NCBI GenBank assembly: GCA_016718605.1
Contig: JADKCY010000002.1
Span: 1,552,501-1,616,500, forward strand
Length of the DNA stretch: 64,000 bases
Source: Lysobacterales bacterium
Lineage (GTDB): Bacteria; Pseudomonadota; Gammaproteobacteria; Xanthomonadales; Xanthomonadaceae
Reading direction: 5' to 3'
The stretch's first letter is position 1; each line of letters opens with the position of its first letter. This document shows, piece after piece, positions 32,804 through 41,845 of the stretch. A program made the position numbers and the translations under genes. The notes below the pieces were generated by a model. That model was not told where the DNA came from and ran no database searches. It saw nothing but the letters and a program-made list of their open reading frames with translations.

Positions 32804-34978
32804 ATGCAAACTAGGACCCTGTTTCGACTGCCTTTGGCGCTTGCCTTGGCCACATCGTTTGGCCCTGGCGCTACGCTGGCCTGTGGCCCCGACTTCCCGG
32901 TGACCCTGCTGAACCAGCGCGAAGCCGTGTTGATGACCCTGCCCGAGGGCAATTTCTATTTCGAGGCGAGTCGTCTGCTGCCTTCGGTGGGGGCCCAATA
33001 TCCAGTGGCCGAATCCGCCGCTTGGGAAGCGCCGGAAGACGGACTGCGCCGTGCCGAGGCGGAAGGATTGAGTGCCGCGCAACAGGCACAAGTCCTGACG
33101 GTAAGGGGGGCGAGCACTATTGCTGAGGCGAACAGATTGGCCGCGGGCCTGCCGACCGAAGTCATTGAATACACCTTGGGCGCTGTCGCCTGGAAAGCCG
33201 GTGAATTCGAGCTGGCGCGAGATCATTTCCAAGCGGTGCTGGATTTGCCAATGGGTGCGCAAGCTCGTCGCGGATTGATGGCGCTCTATATGCTGGGTCG
33301 CGCTCAAGCGTTGTTGGGCGATGAGGCAACGGCGCACACCTTTCAGACTGTCCGCGAGCGGGTCCGCAGCGGAACCGCCGACCCGCTTGGCCTGGCCACC
33401 GCCAGCCTGGGAGAGGAGGCCTTTCTGGCCCTGCAGGCCAGCGAGATTGAGCGCGCTATCGCCGGCTATGCCGAGCAGGCGGCCCAAGGCAGTCAGAGCG
33501 GGCTGAACTCGCTGCTCGCGATTGGCCGCAGTGAATGGTTGCGCGATCCGGAATACCGGACACGTCTACTGCACGGGTCGCTTGGACAGAAGCTCGCACT
33601 GGCCTATCTGTTCTCGCGCAGCCACGAACTACCTTCGGAAAGTGCCGAGCAGGAAGACTGGCCGCCGCCAACACCGCCCGACGCGAAGAGCGTACTGAGT
33701 CTGCTCAATGCGCTCGATGCAGTCTTGCCGGCCACCGAACCCGCGCGAGACCGCCTCGCCGCGATTGCCTATCGGGCTGGACGCTATGACGACGCCACTC
33801 GGGTGCTGGATGAAGTCGACACCCCACTCGCGCAATGGGTGCGTGCAAAGTTGGCGGTGCGGGCAGGCGACGTCGATGCCGCCGCTGCCGCCTATGCCAA
33901 GGCCATCAAGGGCTTTCCCCAAAACGAAGAATGGGGTGCCGCGCCACAGCGCGATGCGGAAGGCTACAGCGTGGGCTGGGAAGAATTGGCACCGCGCTGT
34001 CGAGTCAGTGCCGAGGCGGGCATCCTTGCGCTGTCACGCGGCGACTACGTGCAGGCAATGCAATTGTTCTTCGAGGGCGGTGAGCGCTACTGGAGCGACG
34101 CGCATTACCTCGCGGAGCGCGTGTTGAGCGTGGACGAGTTGCAGGTGTTCGTGGACCGTGTCGCACCGGACGCAGCATTCAGCGCGGCTCGCGACGACTC
34201 GACGCCGTTGCCTCCCGCCGAAGCGATCCGCTGGTTGCTCGCACGTCGTCTCATGCGCGAAGGGCGTGGCGATGAGGCCATTGCTTACTTTGACAATCCC
34301 GGGCTGCGCGAAAAGGCGCTTCGCTATGTCGGCAGCGTGGCAACCTTGCATGAGGAGGACGGACTAGAGGCTGCCCAAGCCGGATTCATAGCCGCCGAGT
34401 TGGCCCGTTGGGATGGTATGGAATTGCTCGGCTATGAAGGCGATCCCGACTATGCGCAGTGGGGAGGACAGTTCGATCTCAATGATCCGACGACCTGGGA
34501 TGACAACTACCAACCTGTTTTCAACCCGCGCAGCGATCTGAAGCCACAAGGCCCTTTTACCTCCCCGGATGAGGCGACGCGCCTGACTGCCTCGGTCTCC
34601 CAACCGTTGCATCGCTATCACTACCGCGACACCGCGGCCGATCTGGCGGCGCGTGCCGCCGATCAACTGCCGGCACGCTCACAGGCATTTGCCGCAGTGT
34701 TGTGTGAAGGAACGCGCTACGTGCTCAACAGTGCCCCCGAGCACGCGCAGCAGCTCTACCGTCGTTACCTCAACGAAGGTGCCTATGTGCCTTGGGGCGC
34801 GTCATTCGGGCAGTCCTGCCCAGCACCGGATTTCGCGAAAGTCGCCAGAGAACAACGCGCGGCACAGATCGCCACGGCCAAGCGGATCGGACTGTTTGTG
34901 CTGCCCATTCTGCTAATCGTGCTTGGCTTTTGGGCTTGGAAACGCCGAGTCTCTGACGATGCAAGAAAGCGCCCATGA
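32804..34978 (+). CDS. Exported TPR-containing membrane protein of unknown function
   Basis: 724 aa from the ATG at 32804 (MQTRTLFRLPLALALATSF); ATGs at 32774 and 32789 are alternatives. A signal segment ends in TLACGPDFP, a Cys-containing motif that also occurs in other large exported TPR proteins. The central part is helical with TPR-like repeats (YTLGAVAWKAGEFELARDHFQAVL; YRAGRYDDATRVLDEV; AVRAGDVDAAAAAYAKAIKGFP). A C-terminal transmembrane helix (IGLFVLPILLIVLGFWAW) is followed by a short basic tail. No enzyme motif is seen. Divergent from the FG-GAP gene. Confidence 0.7.
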   Translation: MQTRTLFRLPLALALATSFGPGATLACGPDFPVTLLNQREAVLMTLPEGNFYFEASRLLPSVGAQYPVAESAAWEAPEDGLRRAEAEGLSAAQQAQVLTVRGASTIAEANRLAAGLPTEVIEYTLGAVAWKAGEFELARDHFQAVLDLPMGAQARRGLMALYMLGRAQALLGDEATAHTFQTVRERVRSGTADPLGLATASLGEEAFLALQASEIERAIAGYAEQAAQGSQSGLNSLLAIGRSEWLRDPEYRTRLLHGSLGQKLALAYLFSRSHELPSESAEQEDWPPPTPPDAKSVLSLLNALDAVLPATEPARDRLAAIAYRAGRYDDATRVLDEVDTPLAQWVRAKLAVRAGDVDAAAAAYAKAIKGFPQNEEWGAAPQRDAEGYSVGWEELAPRCRVSAEAGILALSRGDYVQAMQLFFEGGERYWSDAHYLAERVLSVDELQVFVDRVAPDAAFSAARDDSTPLPPAEAIRWLLARRLMREGRGDEAIAYFDNPGLREKALRYVGSVATLHEEDGLEAAQAGFIAAELARWDGMELLGYEGDPDYAQWGGQFDLNDPTTWDDNYQPVFNPRSDLKPQGPFTSPDEATRLTASVSQPLHRYHYRDTAADLAARAADQLPARSQAFAAVLCEGTRYVLNSAPEHAQQLYRRYLNEGAYVPWGASFGQSCPAPDFAKVAREQRAAQIATAKRIGLFVLPILLIVLGFWAWKRRVSDDARKRP

Positions 34979-35157
34979 TCTCGGCAAAGGTTGATGCCTT
35001 GCAAATCTGCCGAGCGCGATAGTTCAGACATCTCTTAACTTGCGCCTAATCAACGTGTTGGCTAGCCAACCCCACTATGGTTGCCTCACCCATCCAAACG
35101 GACGCGGCTTTTCCGATCGAAAGCCACGCTCGACGTACCCGTCAGGAACCCCGCCGC

Positions 35158-35964
35158 ATGAATGCGCCCGCCACCCGAGTCGACATCGACAAGCCCTACC
35201 GCATCGAGACGGTGACCGAAATCCACCACTGGACTGAACAGTACTTCACCATCAAGACCACGCGTGATGAGGGTCTGCGTTTTGACAATGGCCAGTTCGT
35301 GATGATCGGCATCATGGTGGAGGGCAAGCCACTACTGCGGGCTTATTCGATTGCCAGCCCGAACTGGGAAGAGCACCTGGAGTTCTTCAGCATCAAGGTG
35401 CAGGACGGTCCCTTGACCTCGCGTCTGCAGCACATCCAAGTCGGTGATGAGCTGATGGTCAGCCGCAAGCCGACGGGCACCTTGTTGATCTCCGATGTGC
35501 TCCCCGGCCGCAATCTGTATCTGCTCGCCACCGGCACCGGTATCGCGCCCTTCCTGTCCATCATTCGTGATCCGGAAACCTACGAGCGCTACGACAAAGT
35601 GATCTTCACTCACGGCGTGCGTGGGGTGAAGGATTTGGCCTATGAAGACCTGGTCACCAAAGACCTTCCCAACCACGAATATCTTGGCGACATGCTTCGC
35701 GACAAGTTGCTGTACTACCCGGCAGTCAGTCGCGAGCCCTTCAAGACTCAAGGCCGCATCACCGACTTGCTCGACAGCGGTCAGATGGCCAGCGATCTGG
35801 GGCTCGACCCGCTTTCGCCAGAACACGACCGCGCCATGATCTGTGGCGGTCCGCAGATGTTGGCCGATTTCCGCACGCTTCTGGATCGACGCGGCTTTAC
35901 CGCCGCACCGCGCATTGGCAGTCCCGCGCAGTACGTGTTCGAGCGCGCCTTCGTCGAGAAGTAG
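35158..35964 (+). CDS. fpr: Ferredoxin/flavodoxin-NADP+ reductase
   Basis: FAD enzyme that exchanges electrons between NADPH and ferredoxin or flavodoxin, usually in oxidative-stress defence and biosynthesis. Start at 35158 (MNAPATRVDIDKPYRIETVTE). FAD-binding motif RAYSIASPNWEEHLEFF; NADP-binding TGTGIAPFLSIIRDPETYERYD and ICGGPQMLADF; C-terminal YVFERAFVEK ends as in subclass I/II bacterial Fpr. 268 aa, typical. Isolated gene with no evident operon. Confidence 0.93.
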   Translation: MNAPATRVDIDKPYRIETVTEIHHWTEQYFTIKTTRDEGLRFDNGQFVMIGIMVEGKPLLRAYSIASPNWEEHLEFFSIKVQDGPLTSRLQHIQVGDELMVSRKPTGTLLISDVLPGRNLYLLATGTGIAPFLSIIRDPETYERYDKVIFTHGVRGVKDLAYEDLVTKDLPNHEYLGDMLRDKLLYYPAVSREPFKTQGRITDLLDSGQMASDLGLDPLSPEHDRAMICGGPQMLADFRTLLDRRGFTAAPRIGSPAQYVFERAFVEK

Positions 35965-36237
35965 CCGCCCGGACTGACGGGCGGGTAGACAGGGCATTCT
36001 GCAGATCCGTGAGTCGCGCAAACGATCCGTCCGCTAGCAGTTGCGTCGATGTCGGACAAGGCTGAGCCGCTTGGGAACGCCCGCGCGTTCAAGCGATGCA
36101 AGCGCTTCATGACAGGGGACTTGCTAAATCGCATGACGAATGTACGGTACTCACCGACGCAGGAAGGCGCGATTCATATGAGGCACAATGGCCGCACGCA
36201 ATGGGCCAAAACCAACGACTCAAAGGCAAACCACACT

Positions 36238-37008
36238 ATGCGTTGGCTCTTCTTGTTCTGGGTCCTCGCCAGCTTCCGAATCGACGCACAGAACGCTCAG
36301 TCCTTGCCCGAACTGGGCGGCCTTTACTGGGACCCCTCGCAGGCGGGAAACGCCACCTTGCTGGCCAATTTCGCCGATGGGCTCTGGTATGCCGTGATCT
36401 ACACCCATCATGCGGGTGCGCCGGTCTGGGTCATCGCCAGCGGCGATGACGCCTTCGTACTGAGTGATTCCGCGGACCTGGCGATTTTGCAAGCCGATAC
36501 GTTGATCAGCGACAGCACCGGTCTGGCGTCGAGTCCGCTTGGCTCGCTACGCCTGACCGTGAATCGGCATGGCCAGATCATCCAACACCTAGATGGCGTC
36601 GTGAGCACATTGCGACCCTTCCCTGACGGGGTCGATGTCGGCAATCTCTACGCCTACCAATTGCAACAGCCCGATGGCTCGCTGCAACGCGGCATCGTGC
36701 GTTCAACGCACTCACGCTATGGCATTTATTTCACCGGCCAGAGTGGCAGTGGCTTTGAGTGTGTCGCTTGCCCTGATCAAGGCAGCCATGTCGGCGATGC
36801 CTTGATCGAACGCTGTGATGTGCACTGCAGCGGCAGTGGCTGTTTTCTGCATGTGTATTCCAGCGCGGCTGCGTTCTCCGGACGGATTCTCGATGGTTTC
36901 GCTTGGATCCGGTCGCGACGCGAGGCGCAAACGCTCGGCACATCAAGTGGCGCATCGGCAGTCGCGTCACTGCGAATTCACCGCCTGCCGGATGCATGGG
37001 GTGAGTAG
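36238..37008 (+). CDS. Exported protein of unknown function
   Basis: 256 aa from ATG 36238 (MRWLFLFWVLASFRIDAQN gives a signal peptide cleaved after about residue 17). The mature protein starts LPELGGLYWDPSQAGNATLLANFADGLWYAVIYTH, a pattern of small beta-rich exported proteins in Xanthomonadales. A Cys cluster near the C-terminus (FECVACPDQ...ERCDVHCSGSGCFL) suggests disulfides. No known domain. The stop at 37008 touches the next open frame. Confidence 0.6.
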   Translation: MRWLFLFWVLASFRIDAQNAQSLPELGGLYWDPSQAGNATLLANFADGLWYAVIYTHHAGAPVWVIASGDDAFVLSDSADLAILQADTLISDSTGLASSPLGSLRLTVNRHGQIIQHLDGVVSTLRPFPDGVDVGNLYAYQLQQPDGSLQRGIVRSTHSRYGIYFTGQSGSGFECVACPDQGSHVGDALIERCDVHCSGSGCFLHVYSSAAAFSGRILDGFAWIRSRREAQTLGTSSGASAVASLRIHRLPDAWGE

Positions 37009-37088
37009 TGGCCGTCACACGCCTTCGGCACAGGCGTCATAGCGTATCGTTGCGTCATCGTCTCAATTCCACAGCAAAAGGGATCGCC

Positions 37089-37943
37089 ATGTTCGAACGC
37101 TTTTCACGCAGTTGGACCTTGATCAAAGCCAGCGCGGGTGTCCTGTCAAAGGACAAGGAATTGTTGGTCTTTCCGCTGCTTTCGGGTATCGCCACCTTGC
37201 TCGTCATGGCCAGCTTCGCACTGCCTTTGATTGGCATGGGAGTCTTCGAACAATTGGGCGAACACCGTGCTGATGCGCTGCCGGTCGGTGCGTACGTACT
37301 GGGCTTTCTGTTCTATCTCGTCCAGTACATCGTCATCTTTTTCTTCAACACCGCGCTGGTCGGCGCGGCAATGATCCGCTTGCGCGGCGGCGATCCCACT
37401 GTAGCCGATGGCCTGCGTATTGCCATGAGCAAATTGCCCGCGATTTTTGGCTATGCGCTGATCGCCGCTACCGTGGGCATGATTCTGCGTGCGCTGCAGG
37501 AGCGGGCGGGATGGTTGGGGCGTTGGGTGGCGGGCTTTTTGGGTATGGCCTGGACGGTGGCCAGCTTTCTGGTCGTGCCCGTACTGGTCAGCCGCGAGGT
37601 CGGTGCGATGGATGCCGTCAAGGAAAGCGCCAGCTTGCTGCGCAAAACCTGGGGTGAGAACGTCATCGGCCAGGGCGGTATCGGACTGGTCTTTGGCCTG
37701 ATCACGTTTGCCGCGATTTTGCTCGGGGTTGCCTTGGTTGTGGGTGCCGCGATGAGCCAATCGGTGGTGTTGATCGTTGCTGCGGTGGCTCTGGTCGCGA
37801 TCGTTGTGCTCAGCCTTGCGCTAGTACAGACGGCTCTGTCAGGCATCTACTCGGCCGCCCTGTACCGCCATGCGTCCGGCGAAGGTGACAGCGACGGATT
37901 TGAGGGCGCGCTGCTCAGTCAGGCATTCGCGGCAAAGCGCTGA
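37089..37943 (+). CDS. Polytopic membrane protein, DUF6159-like
   Basis: 284 aa from the ATG at 37089 (MFERFSRSWTLIKASAGVL; AAGGGA upstream). About six transmembrane segments, e.g. LLSGIATLLVMASFALPLIG, FLFYLVQYIVIFFFNTALVG, LIAATVGMILRAL and a C-terminal VVLIVAAVALVAIVVLSLAL. The N-terminal motif (SWxLIKAS...DKELLVFPLLS) matches a family of uncharacterised bacterial membrane proteins found in many phyla. No transport motif is evident. Confidence 0.75.
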   Translation: MFERFSRSWTLIKASAGVLSKDKELLVFPLLSGIATLLVMASFALPLIGMGVFEQLGEHRADALPVGAYVLGFLFYLVQYIVIFFFNTALVGAAMIRLRGGDPTVADGLRIAMSKLPAIFGYALIAATVGMILRALQERAGWLGRWVAGFLGMAWTVASFLVVPVLVSREVGAMDAVKESASLLRKTWGENVIGQGGIGLVFGLITFAAILLGVALVVGAAMSQSVVLIVAAVALVAIVVLSLALVQTALSGIYSAALYRHASGEGDSDGFEGALLSQAFAAKR

Positions 37944-38102
37944 CAGCGTCAAGGGGTCTGCGAAAAAGTCGACTTCTACCTGCCAACCCACACCGTCCGC
38001 ATTTGTGTTTCGTTAAACCACGTGGTATGAAGCGCGCGTCTCGTAACGCGCTTTCACAGACGTCGAGCGCAAGTTCACGCCAATCCTGTAGGGGGAATTC
38101 CG

Positions 38103-38810
38103 ATGCGCGTCATTGCTTTGAGTGGCCTGTTGACAGGCCTGTTGCTGGCTTCCGTAACCCACGCCCAAGTCGTTCCTGCCAACGATGTGGGCATGTCCGT
38201 CGTGCCCAGCACCTTCTCGTTTTCAAGCTTGCCTGAGCCGCAAGGCCCCGGCGTTTCCTGCCCAACCGGTGCGGTCGCTGGAACCTTCAGCGGCACAACT
38301 GTGCAGGATGGACGCATCTTCCGTGATGCGATCCCGAGCACCTGCCCCGGCAAGGTTTATCCGGGCATTTTCAATGCAGGCACCAATTTCAACTACGAGT
38401 CCTACACCTACACCAACACCAGTTCAGCAGCTGCGTGCGTGACGGTGAACTTCAATCCCGATACGGTTGGCGCGGTGCCGTGCACAACCAACGCCCATGC
38501 CAGTGCCTATATCGGCAGCTACGACCCGGCCAACCAAGCAGCGAATTTCGTTGGTGATGTTGGCTCGAGCTTGGCGCAACCGTTTTCCTTCGAAGTGCCA
38601 GCCGGTCAGAACATGGTCCTGGTCGTCACCAACACATCGGCAGCCGCTGTTTGCGACTTCGGCTTCGAAGTCGTAGACCTGCCCTGCTCCGCGTTGCCGG
38701 CGCCGGTGCCGCAGCCCGACGTGATTCCGAGCAATTCCAATTGGAGCTTGGGCTTGTTGGCCTTGGTGCTGGGTGCGATCGGCTTTATGGTGGTTCGCAG
38801 CCGCCACTAA
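38103..38810 (+). CDS. Exported protein with IPTL-like C-terminal sorting tag
   Basis: 235 aa. Ribosome site GGGGG. A signal peptide (MRVIALSGLLTGLLLASVTHAQ) is followed by a Cys-containing beta-rich body. The C-terminus has a sorting-signal shape: DVIPSNSNW, then a hydrophobic helix LGLLALVLGAIGFMVV and basic RSRH. This resembles the IPTL-CTERM motif (IPTLSEW-helix-basic) with NSN in place of TLSE. Known IPTL proteins are thought to be handled by an exosortase. The gene is followed by a strong terminator. Confidence 0.68.
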   Translation: MRVIALSGLLTGLLLASVTHAQVVPANDVGMSVVPSTFSFSSLPEPQGPGVSCPTGAVAGTFSGTTVQDGRIFRDAIPSTCPGKVYPGIFNAGTNFNYESYTYTNTSSAAACVTVNFNPDTVGAVPCTTNAHASAYIGSYDPANQAANFVGDVGSSLAQPFSFEVPAGQNMVLVVTNTSAAAVCDFGFEVVDLPCSALPAPVPQPDVIPSNSNWSLGLLALVLGAIGFMVVRSRH

Positions 38811-38827
38811 GCGGTTGGTCCAGAGGT

Positions 38828-38861
38828 AAAAAGGCCTGCCAGTTCACCGGCAGGCCTTTTT
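38828..38861 (+). terminator. Rho-independent terminator, bidirectional form
   Basis: AAAAA, stem GGCCTGCC, loop AGTTCACC, stem GGCAGGCC, TTTTT. The stem is a perfect 8 bp, extended by the A/T runs to 13. It ends the IPTL-like gene on the plus strand and, being symmetrical, can stop the regulator/acs transcript on the minus strand. Confidence 0.93.
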
Positions 38862-38911
38862 ACTTTGACTGGCGCAAACGCGTGCTGGCGTGACCCGTCA
38901 CCGCATCGAAC

Positions 38912-39586
38912 TCAGCTCTCGTCTTCTTCGACCGGGAGTTTGGATGCGCGTCCTTCAACGGTCAGTTTGCCCGCCAGCAGGACCGCCTGCGTGCGGGAAT
39001 GCGCGCCGAGCTTGCGCAGGATGGCCGTCATGTGGGCCTTGATGGTGGCCTCCGAGACATTCAACTCGTAGGCAATCTGTTTGTTGAGCAGGCCATTGCA
39101 GACCATCGTCAGCACACGGTATTGCTGCGGCGTGAGCTCGGCAACCTTGCTCGCCAACGCCTCTTCCTCCGGATCCAGCGATACCGCTGTGCTGCTCACG
39201 CCGGGCGGAAGCCACGTGTCGCCATCAAGCACGGCATTGATGGCCTTGCCGATCTGTTCGACATCGGCCGACTTGGGGATGAAGCCAGACGCGCCATGAC
39301 CCAATGCGCGCCGCATCAACGCTGGATCTTCGCGTGCGGACACAATCAGGATAGGCAAGGTGGGAAACGCCGCACGCAAGTAAACCAGCGCAGAAAATCC
39401 ATGTGCGCCAGGCATGTTGAGGTCAAGCAACACCAACTCGGCTTGCTGGTGGCGCTGGGCCAACTCACTCAAATTGTCGACGGTGTCCGCCTCCAACAAC
39501 TTCGCATCAGGCAGGATTTGCGCCACTGTGCGCCGCAAGGCATCGCGGAACAGCGGATGGTCGTCGGCAATCAGAATCTCACGCAT
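38912..39586 (-). CDS. LuxR/NarL-family response regulator (CrbR/ErdR-like)
   Basis: 225 aa from the ATG at 39586 (MREILIADDHPLFRDAL). Receiver domain with phospho-acceptor Asp55 in VLLDLNMPG, and a C-terminal LuxR-type helix-turn-helix (LTPQQYRVLTMVCNGLLNKQIAYELNVSEATIKAHM). It lies about 100 bp downstream of acs on the same strand. In other proteobacteria, regulators of this type (CrbR of Vibrio, ErdR-like of Pseudomonas) activate acs and acetate use together with a sodium-symporter-like histidine kinase. No such kinase is in this window. The role is inferred from context. Confidence 0.85.
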   Translation of the reverse strand: MREILIADDHPLFRDALRRTVAQILPDAKLLEADTVDNLSELAQRHQQAELVLLDLNMPGAHGFSALVYLRAAFPTLPILIVSAREDPALMRRALGHGASGFIPKSADVEQIGKAINAVLDGDTWLPPGVSSTAVSLDPEEEALASKVAELTPQQYRVLTMVCNGLLNKQIAYELNVSEATIKAHMTAILRKLGAHSRTQAVLLAGKLTVEGRASKLPVEEDES

Positions 39587-39686
39587 GAGTGGCTCGGCGT
39601 CCGGACGGGGAGAATGATCCCCGCCAGACTGCCCGAACAACCAGCGCGCGTCCATGCCTGCGTGTTGCGCGTTCATGGCGATTGCG

Positions 39687-41633
39687 TTACTTCAGAAAAC
39701 GCTCACGGACCAGATTCTCGACCACGCTGGGATCGGCCAAGGTCGAGGTGTCACCCAACTGGTCTGGCGCGTTCTCGGCGATCTTGCGCAGGATGCGGCG
39801 CATGATTTTTCCCGAGCGGGTTTTGGGCAAGCCGGGCGCCCACTGGATGAAGTCCGGCGTCGCAATCGGGCCGATTTCCTTGCGTACCCAGTTGGCCAGT
39901 TCCTTGCGCAGTTCTTCGGTCGGCTCCTCGCCAGCATTCAAGGTGACATAGGCGTAGATGCCCTGGCCCTTGATGTCGTGGGGGCAACCCACCACAGCCG
40001 CTTCTGCCACCTTGGGGTGCGCAACCAATGCGCTCTCCACTTCGGCCGTACCCATGCGATGACCCGACACGTTGATCACATCATCGACGCGGCCGGTGAT
40101 CCAGTAGTAGCCATCGGCATCGCGCCGCGCGCCGTCGCCGGTGAAATACATGCCCGGGAACGTCTTGAAATAGGTGTCGATGAAGCGTTGATGATCGCCG
40201 TAGACGGTACGCATCTGACCCGGCCACGAATCCAGCAGTACCAGATTGCCCTCGGTCGCGCCTTCGAGAATCGTGCCCTGACCATCGACGATGGCTGGCA
40301 GCACGCCGAAAAAGGGCTTCGTGGCGGAACCGGGCTTCTGCGGAATGGCGCCGGGCAGCGGCGTAATCAAGATGCCGCCGGTTTCGGTTTGCCACCAGGT
40401 ATCCACGATCGGACAACGATTTTCACCGACCACGCGGTAGTACCACTCCCAGGCTTCCGGGTTGATTGGTTCACCGACGGAGCCAAGCAAACGCAAACTC
40501 TTGCGCGAGGTACGTTTGACCGGCTCCTCGCCCTCGCGCATCAGCGCTCGGATCGCCGTCGGTGCGGTGTAGAACAGGGTTACGCTGTGCTTGTCACAGA
40601 CGTCCCAGAAGCGACTCACGCTGGGATAGTTCGGCACCCCTTCGAACATCAGCGTGGTTGCGCCATTGCACAAGGGTCCGTAAACCACATAGCTGTGACC
40701 CGTCACCCAACCGACGTCGGCGGTACACCAGAACACGTCGTCATCGCGCACATCGAACACGGCCTCGTGAGTAAAGCTGGCGTAGGTGAGATAGCCGCCT
40801 GTGCTATGCAACACGCCCTTGGGCTTGCCGGTGGAACCCGAGGTGTAGAGGATGAACAACGGATCTTCCGCGTTCATGCGCACGGGTTCGCATTCGGCGG
40901 GTTGACCTTCGACCAGCACATCGTAAAAACGATCACGTGGTGCCTGCATATCGATTGGTGATCCGGTGCGCCGAACCACGATGACGGTCTCCACACAACT
41001 CGTGTCCGGGTTCTTCAGCGCGGCATCCACGTTCGCCTTCAAGGGGACCTTCTTGCCACCGCGCATACTCTCGTCAGAGGTGATGACGAGGCGACTGCCG
41101 CAGTCAGCGATACGTCCCGAGAGCGCATCTGGCGAGAAGCCGCCGAAGACGATGGAATGCATGGCTCCGATGCGTGCGCAGGCCAGCATTGCGACGGCGG
41201 CTTCGGGAATCATTGGCAGATAAATCGTCACCCGATCACCACGCTGCACACCCAGATTGCGTAGTGCGTTGGCGAATTTGCACACACGCTCATACAGATC
41301 GCGGTAGGTGATGTGCGCGCTTTCATCAGGGCTATCGCCTTCCCAGATGATCGCCGTCTTGTCGCCACGCGTCGCGAGGTGCCGATCCAGGCAGTTGACA
41401 CTTAGATTCAGCTCGCCGTCCTCGAACCATTTGATGTGCAGCAGGTGCGGATCGTAGGAGACGTTCTTGATCTTGGTCGGGAAGGTGTACCAGTCCAAAC
41501 GTTCGGCAGCTTTGGCCCAGAACGCCTCGTTGTTGTTGATCGATTCGGCGTAGTCACGGGCATACGTCTCCGGCGTGAAACGAGCCTTGGCGACGAAGTC
41601 TGCGGATGCGGAGTAGATATGTTCAGCGGACAT
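39687..41633 (-). CDS. acs: Acetyl-CoA synthetase
   Basis: Converts acetate, ATP and CoA to acetyl-CoA via acetyl-AMP. 648 aa, the usual length. Signatures: YTSGSTGKPKGVLH (adenylate-forming P-loop), WWQTETGG (A5 region), MYFTGDGARRDADGYYWITGRVDDVINVSGHRMGT (split across A7-A8), and the C-terminal PKTRSGKIMRR with acetylation-site Lys609. Divergent from the porin-DUF4212-actP genes, so one intergenic region can control the whole acetate module. Confidence 0.97.
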   Translation of the reverse strand: MSAEHIYSASADFVAKARFTPETYARDYAESINNNEAFWAKAAERLDWYTFPTKIKNVSYDPHLLHIKWFEDGELNLSVNCLDRHLATRGDKTAIIWEGDSPDESAHITYRDLYERVCKFANALRNLGVQRGDRVTIYLPMIPEAAVAMLACARIGAMHSIVFGGFSPDALSGRIADCGSRLVITSDESMRGGKKVPLKANVDAALKNPDTSCVETVIVVRRTGSPIDMQAPRDRFYDVLVEGQPAECEPVRMNAEDPLFILYTSGSTGKPKGVLHSTGGYLTYASFTHEAVFDVRDDDVFWCTADVGWVTGHSYVVYGPLCNGATTLMFEGVPNYPSVSRFWDVCDKHSVTLFYTAPTAIRALMREGEEPVKRTSRKSLRLLGSVGEPINPEAWEWYYRVVGENRCPIVDTWWQTETGGILITPLPGAIPQKPGSATKPFFGVLPAIVDGQGTILEGATEGNLVLLDSWPGQMRTVYGDHQRFIDTYFKTFPGMYFTGDGARRDADGYYWITGRVDDVINVSGHRMGTAEVESALVAHPKVAEAAVVGCPHDIKGQGIYAYVTLNAGEEPTEELRKELANWVRKEIGPIATPDFIQWAPGLPKTRSGKIMRRILRKIAENAPDQLGDTSTLADPSVVENLVRERFLK

Positions 41634-41845
41634 GCGAAGCGCTCCCTAGGGTGGTTCTTTGCAGTTGGAATGACGCCGTGCGTCAACTTGCAAACCAGTC
41701 TAGCGCCGCAAAACGACGCTGGATCAAGCACTTCGACCATGGTCGCAAAGTGCCCGGGATGGCCAGCCGTTTAGACCAACGTGGAATGGCTTGTTGCACT
41801 GCGACGATCCCAGACTCGCCCAGCAACTCTGGGAGGGAGTGCTTT

